Below are positions 9,052-18,344 of a stretch of DNA of 21,687 nucleotides, in pieces. Position 1 is the stretch's first letter. Every line of letters starts with the position of its first letter. The notes beneath the pieces were generated by a model, which had not been told where the DNA came from, did no database searches, and saw only the letters and a list, made by a program, of their open reading frames with translations. The stretch is from positions 1 to 21,687 of the forward strand of contig JADHYV010000151.1 of NCBI GenBank assembly GCA_027604705.1, in the 5' to 3' direction. The stretch comes from Allomyces arbusculus (lineage: Eukaryota; Blastocladiomycota; Blastocladiomycetes; Blastocladiales; Blastocladiaceae). A program made the position numbers and the translations under genes.

Positions 9052-9934
9052 ATGTCCGACTACGCCGAGAACCTCCGCAAGCACCAGCAGGCCGAGGCCG
9101 ACCTGATTCGTCTGCAGCAGCAGCAGGCCGCAATGAACGCCGGCACCTGGCAGCCCGAGCAGCAACAGTACCAGCAGCCCCCGCAGCAGTACCAGGAGCC
9201 CCCGCAGCAGCAGTACCAGCAGCCGCCCCAGCAGCAGCAGCGCGAGCTGCGCGGCGTGTTCATGGAGATTGGTACGTTTGTGTCGTGTTTGCGCGACCGT
9301 GGCCACGGTCGCGGCACGCCGCGTCGCGTCGATTTTGGCCGAGAGCAGAGGTCAAGTCCGCATCGTACCGATTCTGACCCCCCACGACCGCGCCCTTCCA
9401 CCGGAAATAGTCGAGGCCCGCAACCTCAAGGACGTCGAGGTCATCGGGGACATTGATCCTTATTGTGTGGCCGTGATCGGCGACCAGAAAGTTAAGACGC
9501 GCGCGCACAAGGACGCTGGTGTTAACCCGCAGCTTGGCGACACGCTCGAGGTCGCGATCACGCAGGGCACGGACGAGATTCTCATTGAAATGTGGGACTC
9601 GAACAAGTACAACGTGCTGACGGGCGACACTGTACGCGTTTCCTGTTTGTTTCGCGGCGTTCGGACCGTTTTGATGGCTTAGATGAGCGGGGCGCCCTTA
9701 CCGTGTTCGTGTTCGCCATGTAGTTCATTGGCCGCGCTCGCGTCAACGTCTCGGACCTGCGCCACGGCCAGGAGATGCTCGACCGCTGGGTTGCGCTCAA
9801 CGACGACGACAACGGGGCCGCTGGCGAGGTGCACATCAAGTTCCACGGCCGCTACGTACGTGTTTCGAACCGATCGGGATTTCTCTGTGCTGTCGTTGAC
9901 GCTCATCTCGCTGCCCATTGGATCTTCATAGTGA
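9052..9934 (+). CDS. Gln-rich protein with a single C2 domain
   Basis: Exons are 9052-9271, 9411-9631, 9724-9855 and 9932-9934, with introns of 139, 92 and 76 bp, giving 191 residues. The first ~68 residues are charged and then Gln/Pro-rich, with an approximate QYQQPPQQ repeat. From about residue 67 a C2 beta-sandwich begins: LRGVFMEIVEARNLKDVE, then DPYCVAVIGDQKVKT, ILIEMWDSNKYN, GDTFIGRARVNVSDL, and the final strand GEVHIKFHGRY. C2 domains bind membranes or proteins, often with Ca2+. Some loop Asp residues are present (DIDPY, WDSN), but the set looks incomplete, so Ca2+ dependence is doubtful. The last intron ends directly before TGA, so the final coding exon is only the stop codon. If that intron is retained, the frame runs 99 codons further to 10155. 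The cellular role is unknown. Confidence 0.82.
9110..9243 (+). repeat. CAG/CCG-rich Gln-Pro repeat region
   Basis: An imperfect tandem repeat of CAG, CAA and CCG/CCC codons encodes Gln and Pro with Tyr at regular intervals, roughly an eight-residue unit repeated three times. Such low-complexity tracts tend to be length-variable and promote weak self-association. It precedes the C2 domain directly. Confidence 0.75.
9292..9313. repeat. Perfect 22-bp palindrome in C2 intron 1
   Basis: The sequence is its own reverse complement over 22 bases: the half-site CGCGACCGTGG is followed immediately by its inverse, CCACGGTCGCG. It begins 20 bases after the start of the 139-bp first intron, the longest intron in the window. 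In RNA it could form a stem, though a perfect palindrome leaves little loop. It could also be a binding site for a dimeric protein. Confidence 0.7.
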
Positions 9935-10463
9935 ACGTGACCAACGCCAATGTTGGCGCACGAGTGTTTTCAAAGATTATGGTCGACCCATGCAGTCTGA
10001 TTCCCCCTGTACCGATTTGCAGTGAATGTATTCGCTATGCTTGTGATTTGTCGCGGTTGAAGAGCAGGCCTTCCCAAACAGCACCAACAACATGTTTTTT
10101 CGGAGGATTCGGCCGTGATCGCTCTTTGCTGTCGCCGAGGATCTCGACCTCGTGAAGCTCCGCGTTCAGCTGCTTTGAGCACTGTGGAGGTTCCGACGAA
10201 AATAGTTTGAGTCAAACCGCGCAAATGCACATGGCAACGACCCATTCGGACCCACGTGATGTTGTCAACAAAACCACCCCACCGCGTTCCCCACCGCTTG
10301 GTCAGCCATTTTCGTAATTTCAACGCACACGCCAGCACAGACGCGACGATTCCAGACTTGCCGGCCGCCAGCTGCACGCACTCCACCCGACCCTGTGTCC
10401 ACCCTTAACCGACCTCGATCCCGACGCGTCCCAACCACCGGCCGATCAGCAAACACCACAACC
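9935..10463. other. Intergenic region between the C2 and LSG1 genes
   Basis: This stretch should contain the C2 gene 3' UTR and the LSG1 promoter. The first part (to 10155) remains open in the C2 frame but looks like non-coding sequence. No AATAAA and no clear TATA box are visible. I recognise no further gene. Confidence 0.45.
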
Positions 10464-12522
10464 ATGGGCGGCAAAAAGACCAAGGCCTCGCAAGTCAACT
10501 CGGGTCTCGGCAAGGCCATTATCCGCAAGCGATTCCAAGGAAACCGGCCGCAGGATGGCGACCAGAAGCTGGTGGGTGTTGAGATCCCTGCCACCGCAGC
10601 GCGCCGCGTTCTCGAGCTCACGATCCCGACATTTCCATCGATAGCACACGACCGAGGTCAACGACGGGCCCGCATGGGTGCGGCTGCAGTCGATCACGCA
10701 AGAGGGTGACCTCGACGAGTTCTTGCACACGGCCGAGCTTGCGGGAACCGAATTCACGGCGGGTACGGCGTCAATTTCCGCCCTGCGATTCGATCCACCG
10801 CCCACTGTCCACGGTTGCTGACGCTGGATGTTTTTCATTGCGCCAGAACGCCAGAACGTGCAAGTCATCCAAACCGACTCGCGGTCCACGGCGAACCCCT
10901 TCCTCTTGACCGCCGAGCAAGAGGAGGCCGCGCTCGCGCGGCACGCGTCGCTTGCGTCTGCCCTGACCGTCCCGCGCCGCCCGCCGTGGGACGAGACGAC
11001 GACCGCCGAACAACTGCAGCTGGCCGAGCGCGAGTCCTTCCTCGCATGGCGGCGCGGGCTCGCGGCGCTGCAAGAAGAAGAGGGCCTGCTGCTGACGCCG
11101 TTCGAGCGCAACCTCGAAGTCTGGCGGCAGCTGTGGCGCGTGATTGAGCGGTCCGACCTGATTGTGCAAATCGTGGACGCGCGCAACCCGCTGTTTTTCC
11201 GGTCGACCGACCTCGAGACGTATGTGCGCGAAGTGGATCCGCGCAAGAAGAACATTTTGCTCGTGAACAAGGCCGATATGCTGACGCGCGCGCAGCGCGT
11301 CGCCTGGGCCGAATGGTTTACGCAGCACGGGATCCGGTTCTCGTTTTTTTCGGCGGCGCTCGCGAAGCGCGCGAATGAGGAGGAGGAACTCAAGGCGGCG
11401 AAAGACGAGGTGCACGCGATGGAACTCAAGTTGAAGCTCGCGTCGCTCGATGACTCGGATAATTTGCTGCTGAGCGCTGAGAACGTGCACGAGGACGTGG
11501 ATTTGGCCGAGGCCGTTGCCGACGAGGGCGAGGTGGCCGCGGCAAAGGCCGCCGCCGTCGCGGACGGTAGCAACAAGCTCGATGACCCGCTGCGCATCTT
11601 GACAACGTCGGACCTGCTCGACCTGTTTGAGCGCGAGTGCCCGACACCGCTGCGCCCGGACCCGCGGTTCCCGTCGCGTGTGACGGTTGGTCTGGTCGGG
11701 TACCCGAACGTGGGCAAATCGTCGACGATCAACGCATTGTGCGGATCGAAGCGCGTGTCCGTGTCGGCGACGCCCGGCAAGACCAAGCACTTCCAGACCC
11801 TGCCGCTCACCGACACGGTACTGCTCTGCGACTGTCCCGGTCTTGTCTTCCCGTCGTTTGCGACGACGCAGGGCGAAATGGTGTGCAACGGCGTGCTCCC
11901 GATCGACCAGATGCGCGAGTACACGGCGCCGACGTCGCTCGTCGCGCAACGCATTCCCAAACCGCTGCAAGAATCGATTTACGGCATTAATGTCAAGATC
12001 TACGACGAGACCGAGCAGGGCCGGACGGTGCCGACTGGCGAGGAACTGTGCAAGGCCTATGCGCTCGCGCGCGGATTCATGCGGTCCGGGCAAGGGAACC
12101 CGGACGAGTCGCGTGCTGCGCGGTACATTCTCAAGGATTATGTGCGCGGGAAACTCGTGTTTGTGCATCCGCCGCCGACGTTCGAGGGCACGCCGACCGA
12201 GTTCAATGCCGATTTGCATGCCAAGGTCCTTGCGCTCTGCAATAAGCGCCCGCCGCCGCCGTTGCAGCGGCCCAAGCAGCAGCTCGCCCTGCAGCGCGCG
12301 GCCACCGGGTCGCGGTCGCAGAATGTTGACCATGAGTTCTTTGACCAGGCGAGCGTCAAGGCGCACGTCAAGGGAGTGCGCGGGACGGCGGATTTCGCAC
12401 GGTCAAGTATGGGTCGCGCGCTCGCGCTTGGTGGGGAGCCGGGGACTGGCGGGCCGGGGAAGAAGACGCACAAGAAGGGCAAGAAGAACCAGAAACTGCG
12501 GATTCCGGTGCGCGACGAGTGA
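10464..12522 (+). CDS. LSG1: LSG1, circularly permuted GTPase for 60S subunit export
   Basis: Exons are 10464-10571, 10645-10762 and 10847-12522, with introns of 73 and 84 bp, giving 633 residues (yeast about 640, human about 658). LSG1 is a cytoplasmic GTPase that helps release the adaptor NMD3 from pre-60S ribosomal subunits. The G motifs are circularly permuted: DARNP, then G4 NKADM from residue 216, then G1 GYPNVGKSS from residue 360, G2 region ATPGKTKHFQT, and G3 DCPG from residue 404. The N-terminus (LGKAIIRKRF, LDEFLHTAELAGTEFTAE) matches the family and supports both introns. An acidic/Ala-rich insert occupies about residues 240-320. The C-terminus is Lys-rich (GKKTHKKGKKNQK), as expected for an rRNA-binding or targeting tail. 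No TATA box is seen. It is convergent with the small secreted-peptide gene. Confidence 0.94.
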
Positions 12523-12886
12523 TGCAGAGTGCGGTTGTGGGTGTGTGATTCTCTTGAGATGCATGTCATTTGTATTTATTGCCGATCCGCTCTTTCCCGC
12601 AACCACCCCTGAACGCGCGCGTCGCGAGACCGCAAGAGGATTTCTGACCATAGCTGACAGTGGAAGTGGATGGTGTGCAGGAACAAAGTGGAGCAAACAA
12701 GTGGTAGGCGTCTATTTATTTCTTGCGGCCAAACTCTCGCCGCTGCACAAGCGACCACGTCGCTCGTCTGTACAAAGATTCACTTCGACAGCGACGTGTC
12801 CACTCGTTTACTCGGGGACTGCAAATGGCCGGTGGGCTCGCGTAAGTTGAACGAATCGATAACTTCGTGTCATGGCGCAAAATAGA
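12523..12886. other. Convergent intergenic region after LSG1
   Basis: This contains the 3' ends of LSG1 (+) and the small peptide gene (-). Minus-strand AATAAA hexamers occur at 12720-12715 and near 12579-12574; the first is well placed for the peptide gene. No plus-strand AATAAA is seen for LSG1. No additional gene is recognised. Confidence 0.5.
12715..12720 (-). terminator. Candidate poly(A) signal of the small secreted peptide gene
   Basis: AATAAA on the minus strand lies about 165 bases beyond the peptide stop codon at 12887. The position is reasonable for a 3' UTR, though a second hexamer further on could be used instead. Confidence 0.4.
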
Positions 12887-13036
12887 TCACGCACTCGGTT
12901 CGCGCGACTGGCCGTACTGCGACCCCATGTGCGGGGACGGCTGGCGCTGTGGCGACGGGAGGGCGAGCGTCGCCGGCACAATTGCGGCGAGGACGGCAAG
13001 GACGAGGGCAAAGAGCGTCGTGGACGAGAACTTCAT
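12887..13036 (-). CDS. Predicted 49-residue secreted peptide
   Basis: The frame encodes a textbook signal peptide: Met-Lys, a Ser/Thr-rich start, the hydrophobic core LFALVLAVLAAIV, then ATLA as a likely cleavage site near residue 25. The remaining ~24 residues are rich in Pro, Gln and Ser (LPSPQRQPSPHMGSQYGQ) and contain no Cys. No family is recognised. Support for a real gene: a TATA-like TACAAATA lies about 80 bases upstream of the ATG, as in other genes here, and a minus-strand AATAAA follows. The first Met of the larger frame is far upstream and was rejected because it puts the hydrophobic core in the interior. It could be a secreted effector, a pheromone-like peptide, or the first exon of a longer gene. 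Confidence 0.55.
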   Translation of the reverse strand: MKFSSTTLFALVLAVLAAIVPATLALPSPQRQPSPHMGSQYGQSREPSA

Positions 13037-13110
13037 GTTGGTTGACGAACGATTGGTCGGTCGTGAGAGCGAGAGAGCGAGCCTGGACCTGCAAGCTGGG
13101 CGGACGGCTG

Positions 13111-13118
13111 TATTTGTA
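13111..13118 (-). promoter_or_regulatory. TATA-like box of the small peptide gene
   Basis: TACAAATA on the minus strand lies about 75-82 bases upstream of the ATG at 13036. This spacing equals that of the boxes before the C2 and oleate hydratase genes, which strengthens the case for the peptide gene. Confidence 0.45.
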
Positions 13119-13540
13119 CAGCCCGACCTCGTCAACAGAAACGGAAACTTTGCCTTTGTGAGCGCGAGCGCAAGCGTGACCCTCCCCGTCCAGCAAGATC
13201 GCGAACAGCAGAGAAGGTTGGCGTAACAGAGACCTCATGATCGTACGCCAGACGCCGATGCGTGCCACCACGATGCTGTTGGCTGCAGGAGTGTCGGCGC
13301 GCCGTGGGGCTCCCGCGGGGTTGGCCCCTGTCTGGCCGCGAGACGCGTTGCTCACGGTGCGAGGCGTTTCGGATTGGCGCGATCCATGGTCAGAAATGGA
13401 TCATGTGGCCCGAAAGGTGACGCGACCTGGAGATGGTTTGGCGGAGGAATCGAGCGTAATTTCAATTTTGCGCGCAAGTGTTTGCTGGCGGTTTGTGGCG
13501 GTGGCAATAGGTGACGCGTGGCGATGTGGCAGAAATTGAC

Positions 13541-14580
13541 TGCCCTTTCAAAGTCGTCTCTTCAATCTCCTCCACTTGCTTCAAAGGAGATGAGAGAAGC
13601 AGAGCTGATCTGCAGCCTTTGGCAGCGCACTAGTGCTGCAGGGTGCATCTGTGGCTGACCAAGCTCCATATGTGGGATAGGCTGATGTTTGGATTCTGTC
13701 TTGCTGTGAAGTATAAAGTATTCTTGATGGAAACAACGCCTTGGCAGATCAGAATGCAGGATTCATTTCTCCGTTCTGCCTTGCCTGGGTGGGAATACAA
13801 CTGATGGCCACCTTTGTCAAGCAAAGAACGCACTTGCTCACCTTGTTATGCACAGCATGACAGGCCAGCCTACTTGGGCCCAAACCAACAGAATGTGTGA
13901 GAAACAACAAAGGCTGGTCTTGCACAGTGTCAACTTGGCAAAAAAGTGCGCCTTGCACCCACAATTGTGCTGACAACCATGAGGCTGGCCTTGCACAGAC
14001 ACATGAGCGTCATCAGCACAAAAGCGTTTCTACAAGCCTCACTACTCCCAAGATGAACATGGCCTGGTCCAACACACACACTCAATGCATGCTGGTGTCC
14101 CCTTGACTGTGCCCCTCAGTATGCACCACAACACAGAGAGCATGAGCAGATCATAATTTGCACCACCGCCAGTCAGAGTGATCAGATCGTGTTTACTTAC
14201 CTGCAATCCAGAAGCCGCTGCAATGGCCAAATGTAAGGTGCCATGGTCAAGTGCATGGTATTTGGACTTCTGATTATTCCCTCCATCCTTGTGCTCTCTG
14301 AACTGGGCGACGCTTCCCCCCTGTAGGGCTCTTCCTGACATGTGTGCTCACTACCACCAAACCAGTCATTCCCAGAGCTGTGCTCAATAGGATTGAATGG
14401 CTCAAGGTGGTCTCTGGAACACCACAGCAGTCAGAGTACACCTGGAGACATGACTCTCCAACAAGCTGCACCAATCCGCCCACTGTCGATCGGTGTAAAT
14501 TCTCTACCATGAGGGGACTGGTGCTCTTGTGGCCGCGTCTTTGGAATCCTTGAGAAACATGGCTGTGCTGATGCTTTTGT
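13541..14580. other. CpG-depleted, TG/CA-rich island of unknown origin
   Basis: By hand count I find about 17 CpG in these 1040 bases, many 60-base rows having none, whereas adjacent rows (for example 13321-13380) hold about nine each. GC content in sampled rows is near 50 percent, and TG and CA are abundant. Open frames on the minus strand (14341-14042, and 14744-14274 crossing the right edge) resemble no family I know. A canonical CAG/GTAAGT donor-like site lies on the minus strand at 14200, unlike the GTACGY donors of neighbouring genes. A 17-base near-repeat (AGGCTGGTCTTGCACAG at 13911, one difference at 13982) is internal. It may be an old methylated or mutationally decayed repeat, or DNA of different ancestry. 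I cannot assign an element family. Confidence 0.55.
13911..13998 (+). repeat. Two copies of a 17-base direct repeat
   Basis: AGGCTGGTCTTGCACAG at 13911-13927 recurs at 13982-13998 with one T-to-C difference, spaced 71 bases start to start. The repeat lies inside the CpG-poor island. The two copies may trace to a decayed tandem unit of about 71 bases, but the sequence between them does not show an obvious wider match. Confidence 0.45.
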
Positions 14581-14982
14581 GCGGCAGAGATGGGTTGCCC
14601 AAAGGGCTTCCTTGAGTTTGTCCGTGCACGACGGAAGTTTCCGGCGATGTCTTCCGGGAGGACCCAGTCCCTGTCAAACCTGTCTGCTTGAGAGGCTTGA
14701 GGCACGCGGCGGCACGCGTCGCGCCCCACCGCTCCTTTGCGCAAACTCGACGGCTTTTCCGAAATCGACCGGGCGAACTGACCACCGGCTCAACAGCCAA
14801 TCCCTGTCGGCCAACCGCCAGCAAGCACCGACCACACGCCGTTGGGGCCGCCCCTCCTCTCCGCTCTCTTGGACGGAAATCAAGGATCAACAAGTGCCCA
14901 ACGGCAAGGCGACCGAGCCGCGCGACCCTGACCCGCTGCTGCAGCACGCTCCTCCGATCCGCACGCTCTCGCTGCAATCACC
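14581..14982. promoter_or_regulatory. Upstream region of the MCCB gene
   Basis: CpG density and GC content return to normal here. The region should carry the MCCB promoter. No TATA box is seen; CCAAT-like words occur near 14800-14815. No gene recognised. Confidence 0.4.
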
Positions 14983-17060
14983 ATGTTTCTGACGGCGGCG
15001 CTCCGCACGACGGCCGCACGCCGTGCCGTACCTGCGACGGTCGCTCGGCTCGCGCGCGCGCGCGCCTACCACCTGCACCACGCGCAAAAGGACGGCGTGC
15101 TCGCCGACACGATCGACAAGACCACGCCCGAGTTCCAGGAGAACGCGCAGCGCATGCGCGCGCTCGTCGATGACCTGAATGCCAAGGCCGGCGAGATCAA
15201 GCTGGGCGGCGGCAAAGTCGCGCGCGAGCGCCATTTGAGTCGTAACAAGTTGCTGCCGCGCGATCGGATTGACAAGTTGTTGGATCGCGGGTACGTTCGC
15301 TTGAGTGTGGTGGGTGGAGTGGAAGGGATCGCGATGGCGGCTGACGGTGGAGAGTTGGACGTGATCTAGATCGCCGTTCCTCGAGCTCTCTCAGTTTGCC
15401 GGGTACCAGCTCTACGGTGAGGACCACGTCCCGGCGGGCGGCATCATCACGGGTATTGGTACCGTGAACGGGTACGCTTTCTTTTTCCGACATGCGAATT
15501 CTTGACCCACAACGGATCGATTTCCTCACCTCTCCCGGCCCCCCCCCCCCCCCCCCCCCTCCGACGCGTAGCGTCAAGTGCATGATTGTTGCCAACGACC
15601 CGACGGTCAAGGGCGGCACCTACTATCCGATCACCGTCAAGAAGCACCTGCGCGCCCAGGAAATCGCGCAGCAGAACAAGCTGCCGTGCATCTACCTCGT
15701 CGACTCGGGCGGTGCCAACCTGCCGCGGCAGGCCGACGTGTTCCCGGACGTGGGCCATTTCGGTCGCATTTTCTTCAACCAGGCCAACATGTCGCGCGAG
15801 GGCATTCCGCAAATCGCCGTCGTCATGGGGTCGTGCACGGCTGGTGGTGCCTACGTGCCGGCCATGGCCGACGAGTCGGTGATTGTGCGCCGCCAGGGGA
15901 CGATCTTTCTGGCCGGGCCGCCGCTCGTCAAGGCCGCGACCGGTGAGGAGGTGTCGGCCGAGGATCTGGGTGGTGCTGATCTGCACTGCAAGACGTCGGG
16001 TGTGGTACGTGAGCGTCTTGCTGCAAGTCGCGAAAGAACATTCCCAGTCTTGTCTACCTGTTTGTTCACCGTCAGCAATGTCCTTCCGCTCTCGTAGACC
16101 GACCACTACGCGCTCGACGACACGCACGCGCTGACCATCACGCGCCGCATCGTCGCAAACCTGAACGTGCCGCCATCTGCTGCCAACCCGGCGCGCGACG
16201 TGGCCGCGCCGCTCTACCCGGCCGAGGACCTCTACGGTATCGTCGGCGACAATCTCAAGAAGTCGTTTGACATGCGCCAAGTGATTGCTCGCATCGCCGA
16301 CGGGTCGGAATTCCATGAATTCAAGGCACAGTACGGCACGACGCTCGTGACCGGGTTTGCCGAAATCTGGGGGTACAAGGTCGGCATTATCGCCAACAAC
16401 GGCATTCTGTTCAGCGAGGCCGCGCTCAAGGGCGCGCATTTCATCCAGTTGTGCAACCAGCGCGGGATTCCGCTCGTGTTCTTGCAGCATATCAGTGGGT
16501 TCATGGTCGGTGCGGCCGCGGAGGCTGGCGGCATTGCCAAGAACGGCGCCAAGATGGTGAATGCGGTCGCGACGGCGCAGGTGCCCAAGTTCACCGTCCT
16601 GGTCGGTGGGTCGTTTGGGTAAGTGTTTTCTTCACCAGATCCAACCTCGTTTTTGCTGTGTCGCACGAACTGATCTCTCCATTCTTCTCCCCCACCTCGT
16701 AGCGCCGGCAACTACGGCATGTGCGGTCGCGCCTACTCGCCGCGGTTCCTGTGGATGTGGCCCAACTCGCGTATTTCCGTCATGGGCGGCGAGCAGGCCG
16801 CGGGCGTGCTTGCGCAGGTCACGCGCGACGCCAAGGCCAAGCGCGGCGAGCAGTGGTCGGTCGAGGCCGAGGAGAAGTTTAAGGCGCCCGTGATTGCCAA
16901 CTACGAGCGCGAGGGTCACCCCTACTTCTCTTCGGCGCGGCTCTGGGACGACGGCGTCATTGACCCCAAGGATACGCGCGACGTGCTGGGCCTTGGGCTC
17001 GCGGTCGCGGCGCACTCGAAGGGCAAGAGCAACGACGGGTTTGGTGTGTTCCGCATGTAG
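14983..17060 (+). CDS. MCCC2: Methylcrotonyl-CoA carboxylase beta subunit, mitochondrial
   Basis: Exons are 14983-15290, 15370-15471, 15572-16004, 16098-16618 and 16703-17060, with introns of 79, 100, 93 and 84 bp, giving 573 residues (human 563). This is the carboxyltransferase half of biotin-dependent 3-methylcrotonyl-CoA carboxylase, which carboxylates 3-methylcrotonyl-CoA in leucine breakdown in the mitochondrial matrix. The first ~30 residues are rich in Arg, Ala and Thr without acidic residues, as for a mitochondrial presequence. Diagnostic stretches include [73 protein letters not shown] and [20 protein letters not shown], matching MCCB rather than propionyl-CoA carboxylase beta. Every exon junction restores family sequence. 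The partner alpha subunit is not in the window. Intron 2 contains a 21-base pure C tract. Confidence 0.96.
15539..15559 (+). repeat. Pure C21 tract in MCCB intron 2
   Basis: Twenty-one consecutive C end about ten bases before the TAG acceptor at 15569-15571. The position is that of the polypyrimidine tract. It parallels the C18 tract in the PAF1 intron. The length may be unreliable because of homopolymer sequencing error. Confidence 0.8.
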
Positions 17061-18263
17061 GCCTGCAGGGAATGCCTTCGTTGCGGTTTGCCAGCGCGCG
17101 GCGTTGGTTGTGGCCATGATAGGCGAGCGCGGGGAGGTGCTCGCCGTCGGCGGTTCCTATTGCAATAGTGAATGTACAGTTGCTCGCCCGTCGTCGTCAA
17201 CGTCGCCGTTGTTCTGATCGTTGCTGCCCGGCGTCTTGGTGTCGTGGAGCCTGGAGGCCGCCCTGAAAGAGATAACCAAAGGCAAGCTCGACATGATGTC
17301 AATCCAAAGTGCGCGAAAGGTTTCGGTTAGGTTTCGCCGTGGCAGGCCATTTTATCAACGAACGCCAACGGCAACTCTGTGCGCGCCCACTAACTTGTCA
17401 CAGCCAACACCACAACCACCTGTTTGGCTCATCGCCACGCCAGGATGACCATGATCACATCAATCCGGCAGCGCACCTTGTCGTGCCAATCCCGACCCAT
17501 GACAGGCCACACGACAGCCTGCAAGCGACAAGGTGCAGCGCCCTGCTGGTCCACGTCCCCGCGTTTATGCTCGCCCAGGCACCTATAGCGCGCGGACTGA
17601 CCGACGTCATGGCTAACCACCCACGCCGACCGTCGATGAGCCTAAACGCGCGCCGTGGCGACATGGTCCGGATTTGCCCGCAACCAAGGACCAGCCCGCA
17701 CCACTTGGTCGACTTATTGTTCAGGCCACGAACGGTCCGACAAGAACAGCGGACGGCCGTGATCTCATGTCGACCATGCGGTGCGTCGTTGTCCACGGAT
17801 GTGTCGCGCGCAAATTCCACCAACCGATGACGGCCCGTCTCCGCCCCCGCATCTCCCCGCTCCCACGTTTGCCCGTATCTCCCAAGGTTCGAGGAGCAAA
17901 TGGAACGCGCGACGCGCGCACCATGATGATGGCAAGCTGCGCGCAGAATACTTTTCTGGCCGGCGTTGCAGTTGTTCTCCCACGCGACGCGTGATGTACA
18001 CGACCAGCGCGCTTGCCCCCGACAACACACCGACAACACCAACGTGCGCGCGCGCAGCTGCACGGCCAGTGATAGGGGATGGCTCACGGTGTCGCGCCAT
18101 GGTCCCAGCCCGCGCGCCGCGCCGCCGCGCCGCCGCGCTGCTCCTCTCCTCCGCTCCATGCCATCACCTCTCTCGACCTGCTCGAAGTGACGTCGCGCAC
18201 CAGGACTCGCTCGCCCGTATTATTCCAGTCTATCGCTGTCCCCCCTCGTCGCGCTCGGCCGCG
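17061..18263. other. Intergenic region between MCCB and oleate hydratase genes
   Basis: About 1.2 kb with no recognisable gene. The open frames on both strands are rich in Arg, Pro and Thr and carry no motif. The first part should be MCCB 3' UTR, although no AATAAA is visible. The right part presumably carries the oleate hydratase regulatory region; I could not identify a convincing transcription-factor site by eye. Confidence 0.45.
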
Positions 18264-18270
18264 TATAAAT
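18264..18270 (+). promoter_or_regulatory. TATA box of the oleate hydratase gene
   Basis: TATAAAT lies 81 bases before the ATG at 18345. It is only 15 bases before an in-frame upstream ATG at 18279, too close for that codon to be in a transcript starting about 30 bases downstream. This supports 18345 as the true start. Confidence 0.6.
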
Positions 18271-18344
18271 ACCACAACATGCCCACCCGTTCTGAACCCG
18301 CATCCAACTTCGGATTCTCCCATCTCATCTCATCGACCACCAAC

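Noticed and set aside
9275-9456. Extra coding through C2 intron 1 (frames continuing past 9271)
   Set aside because: Reading through breaks the C2 domain. Splicing 9271 to 9411 restores the FMEIVEARNLKDVE strand with consensus splice sites.
10446-12366. Very long minus-strand open frames (over 500 codons) opposite LSG1
   Set aside because: The plus strand encodes a full LSG1 with all GTPase motifs. The opposite frames are Arg-, Ser- or Leu-rich shadows of high-GC codon usage.
13541-14580. Calling the CpG-poor island a specific transposon family
   Set aside because: I found no terminal repeats, target-site duplication, or recognisable transposase or polymerase motif, so no family can be supported.
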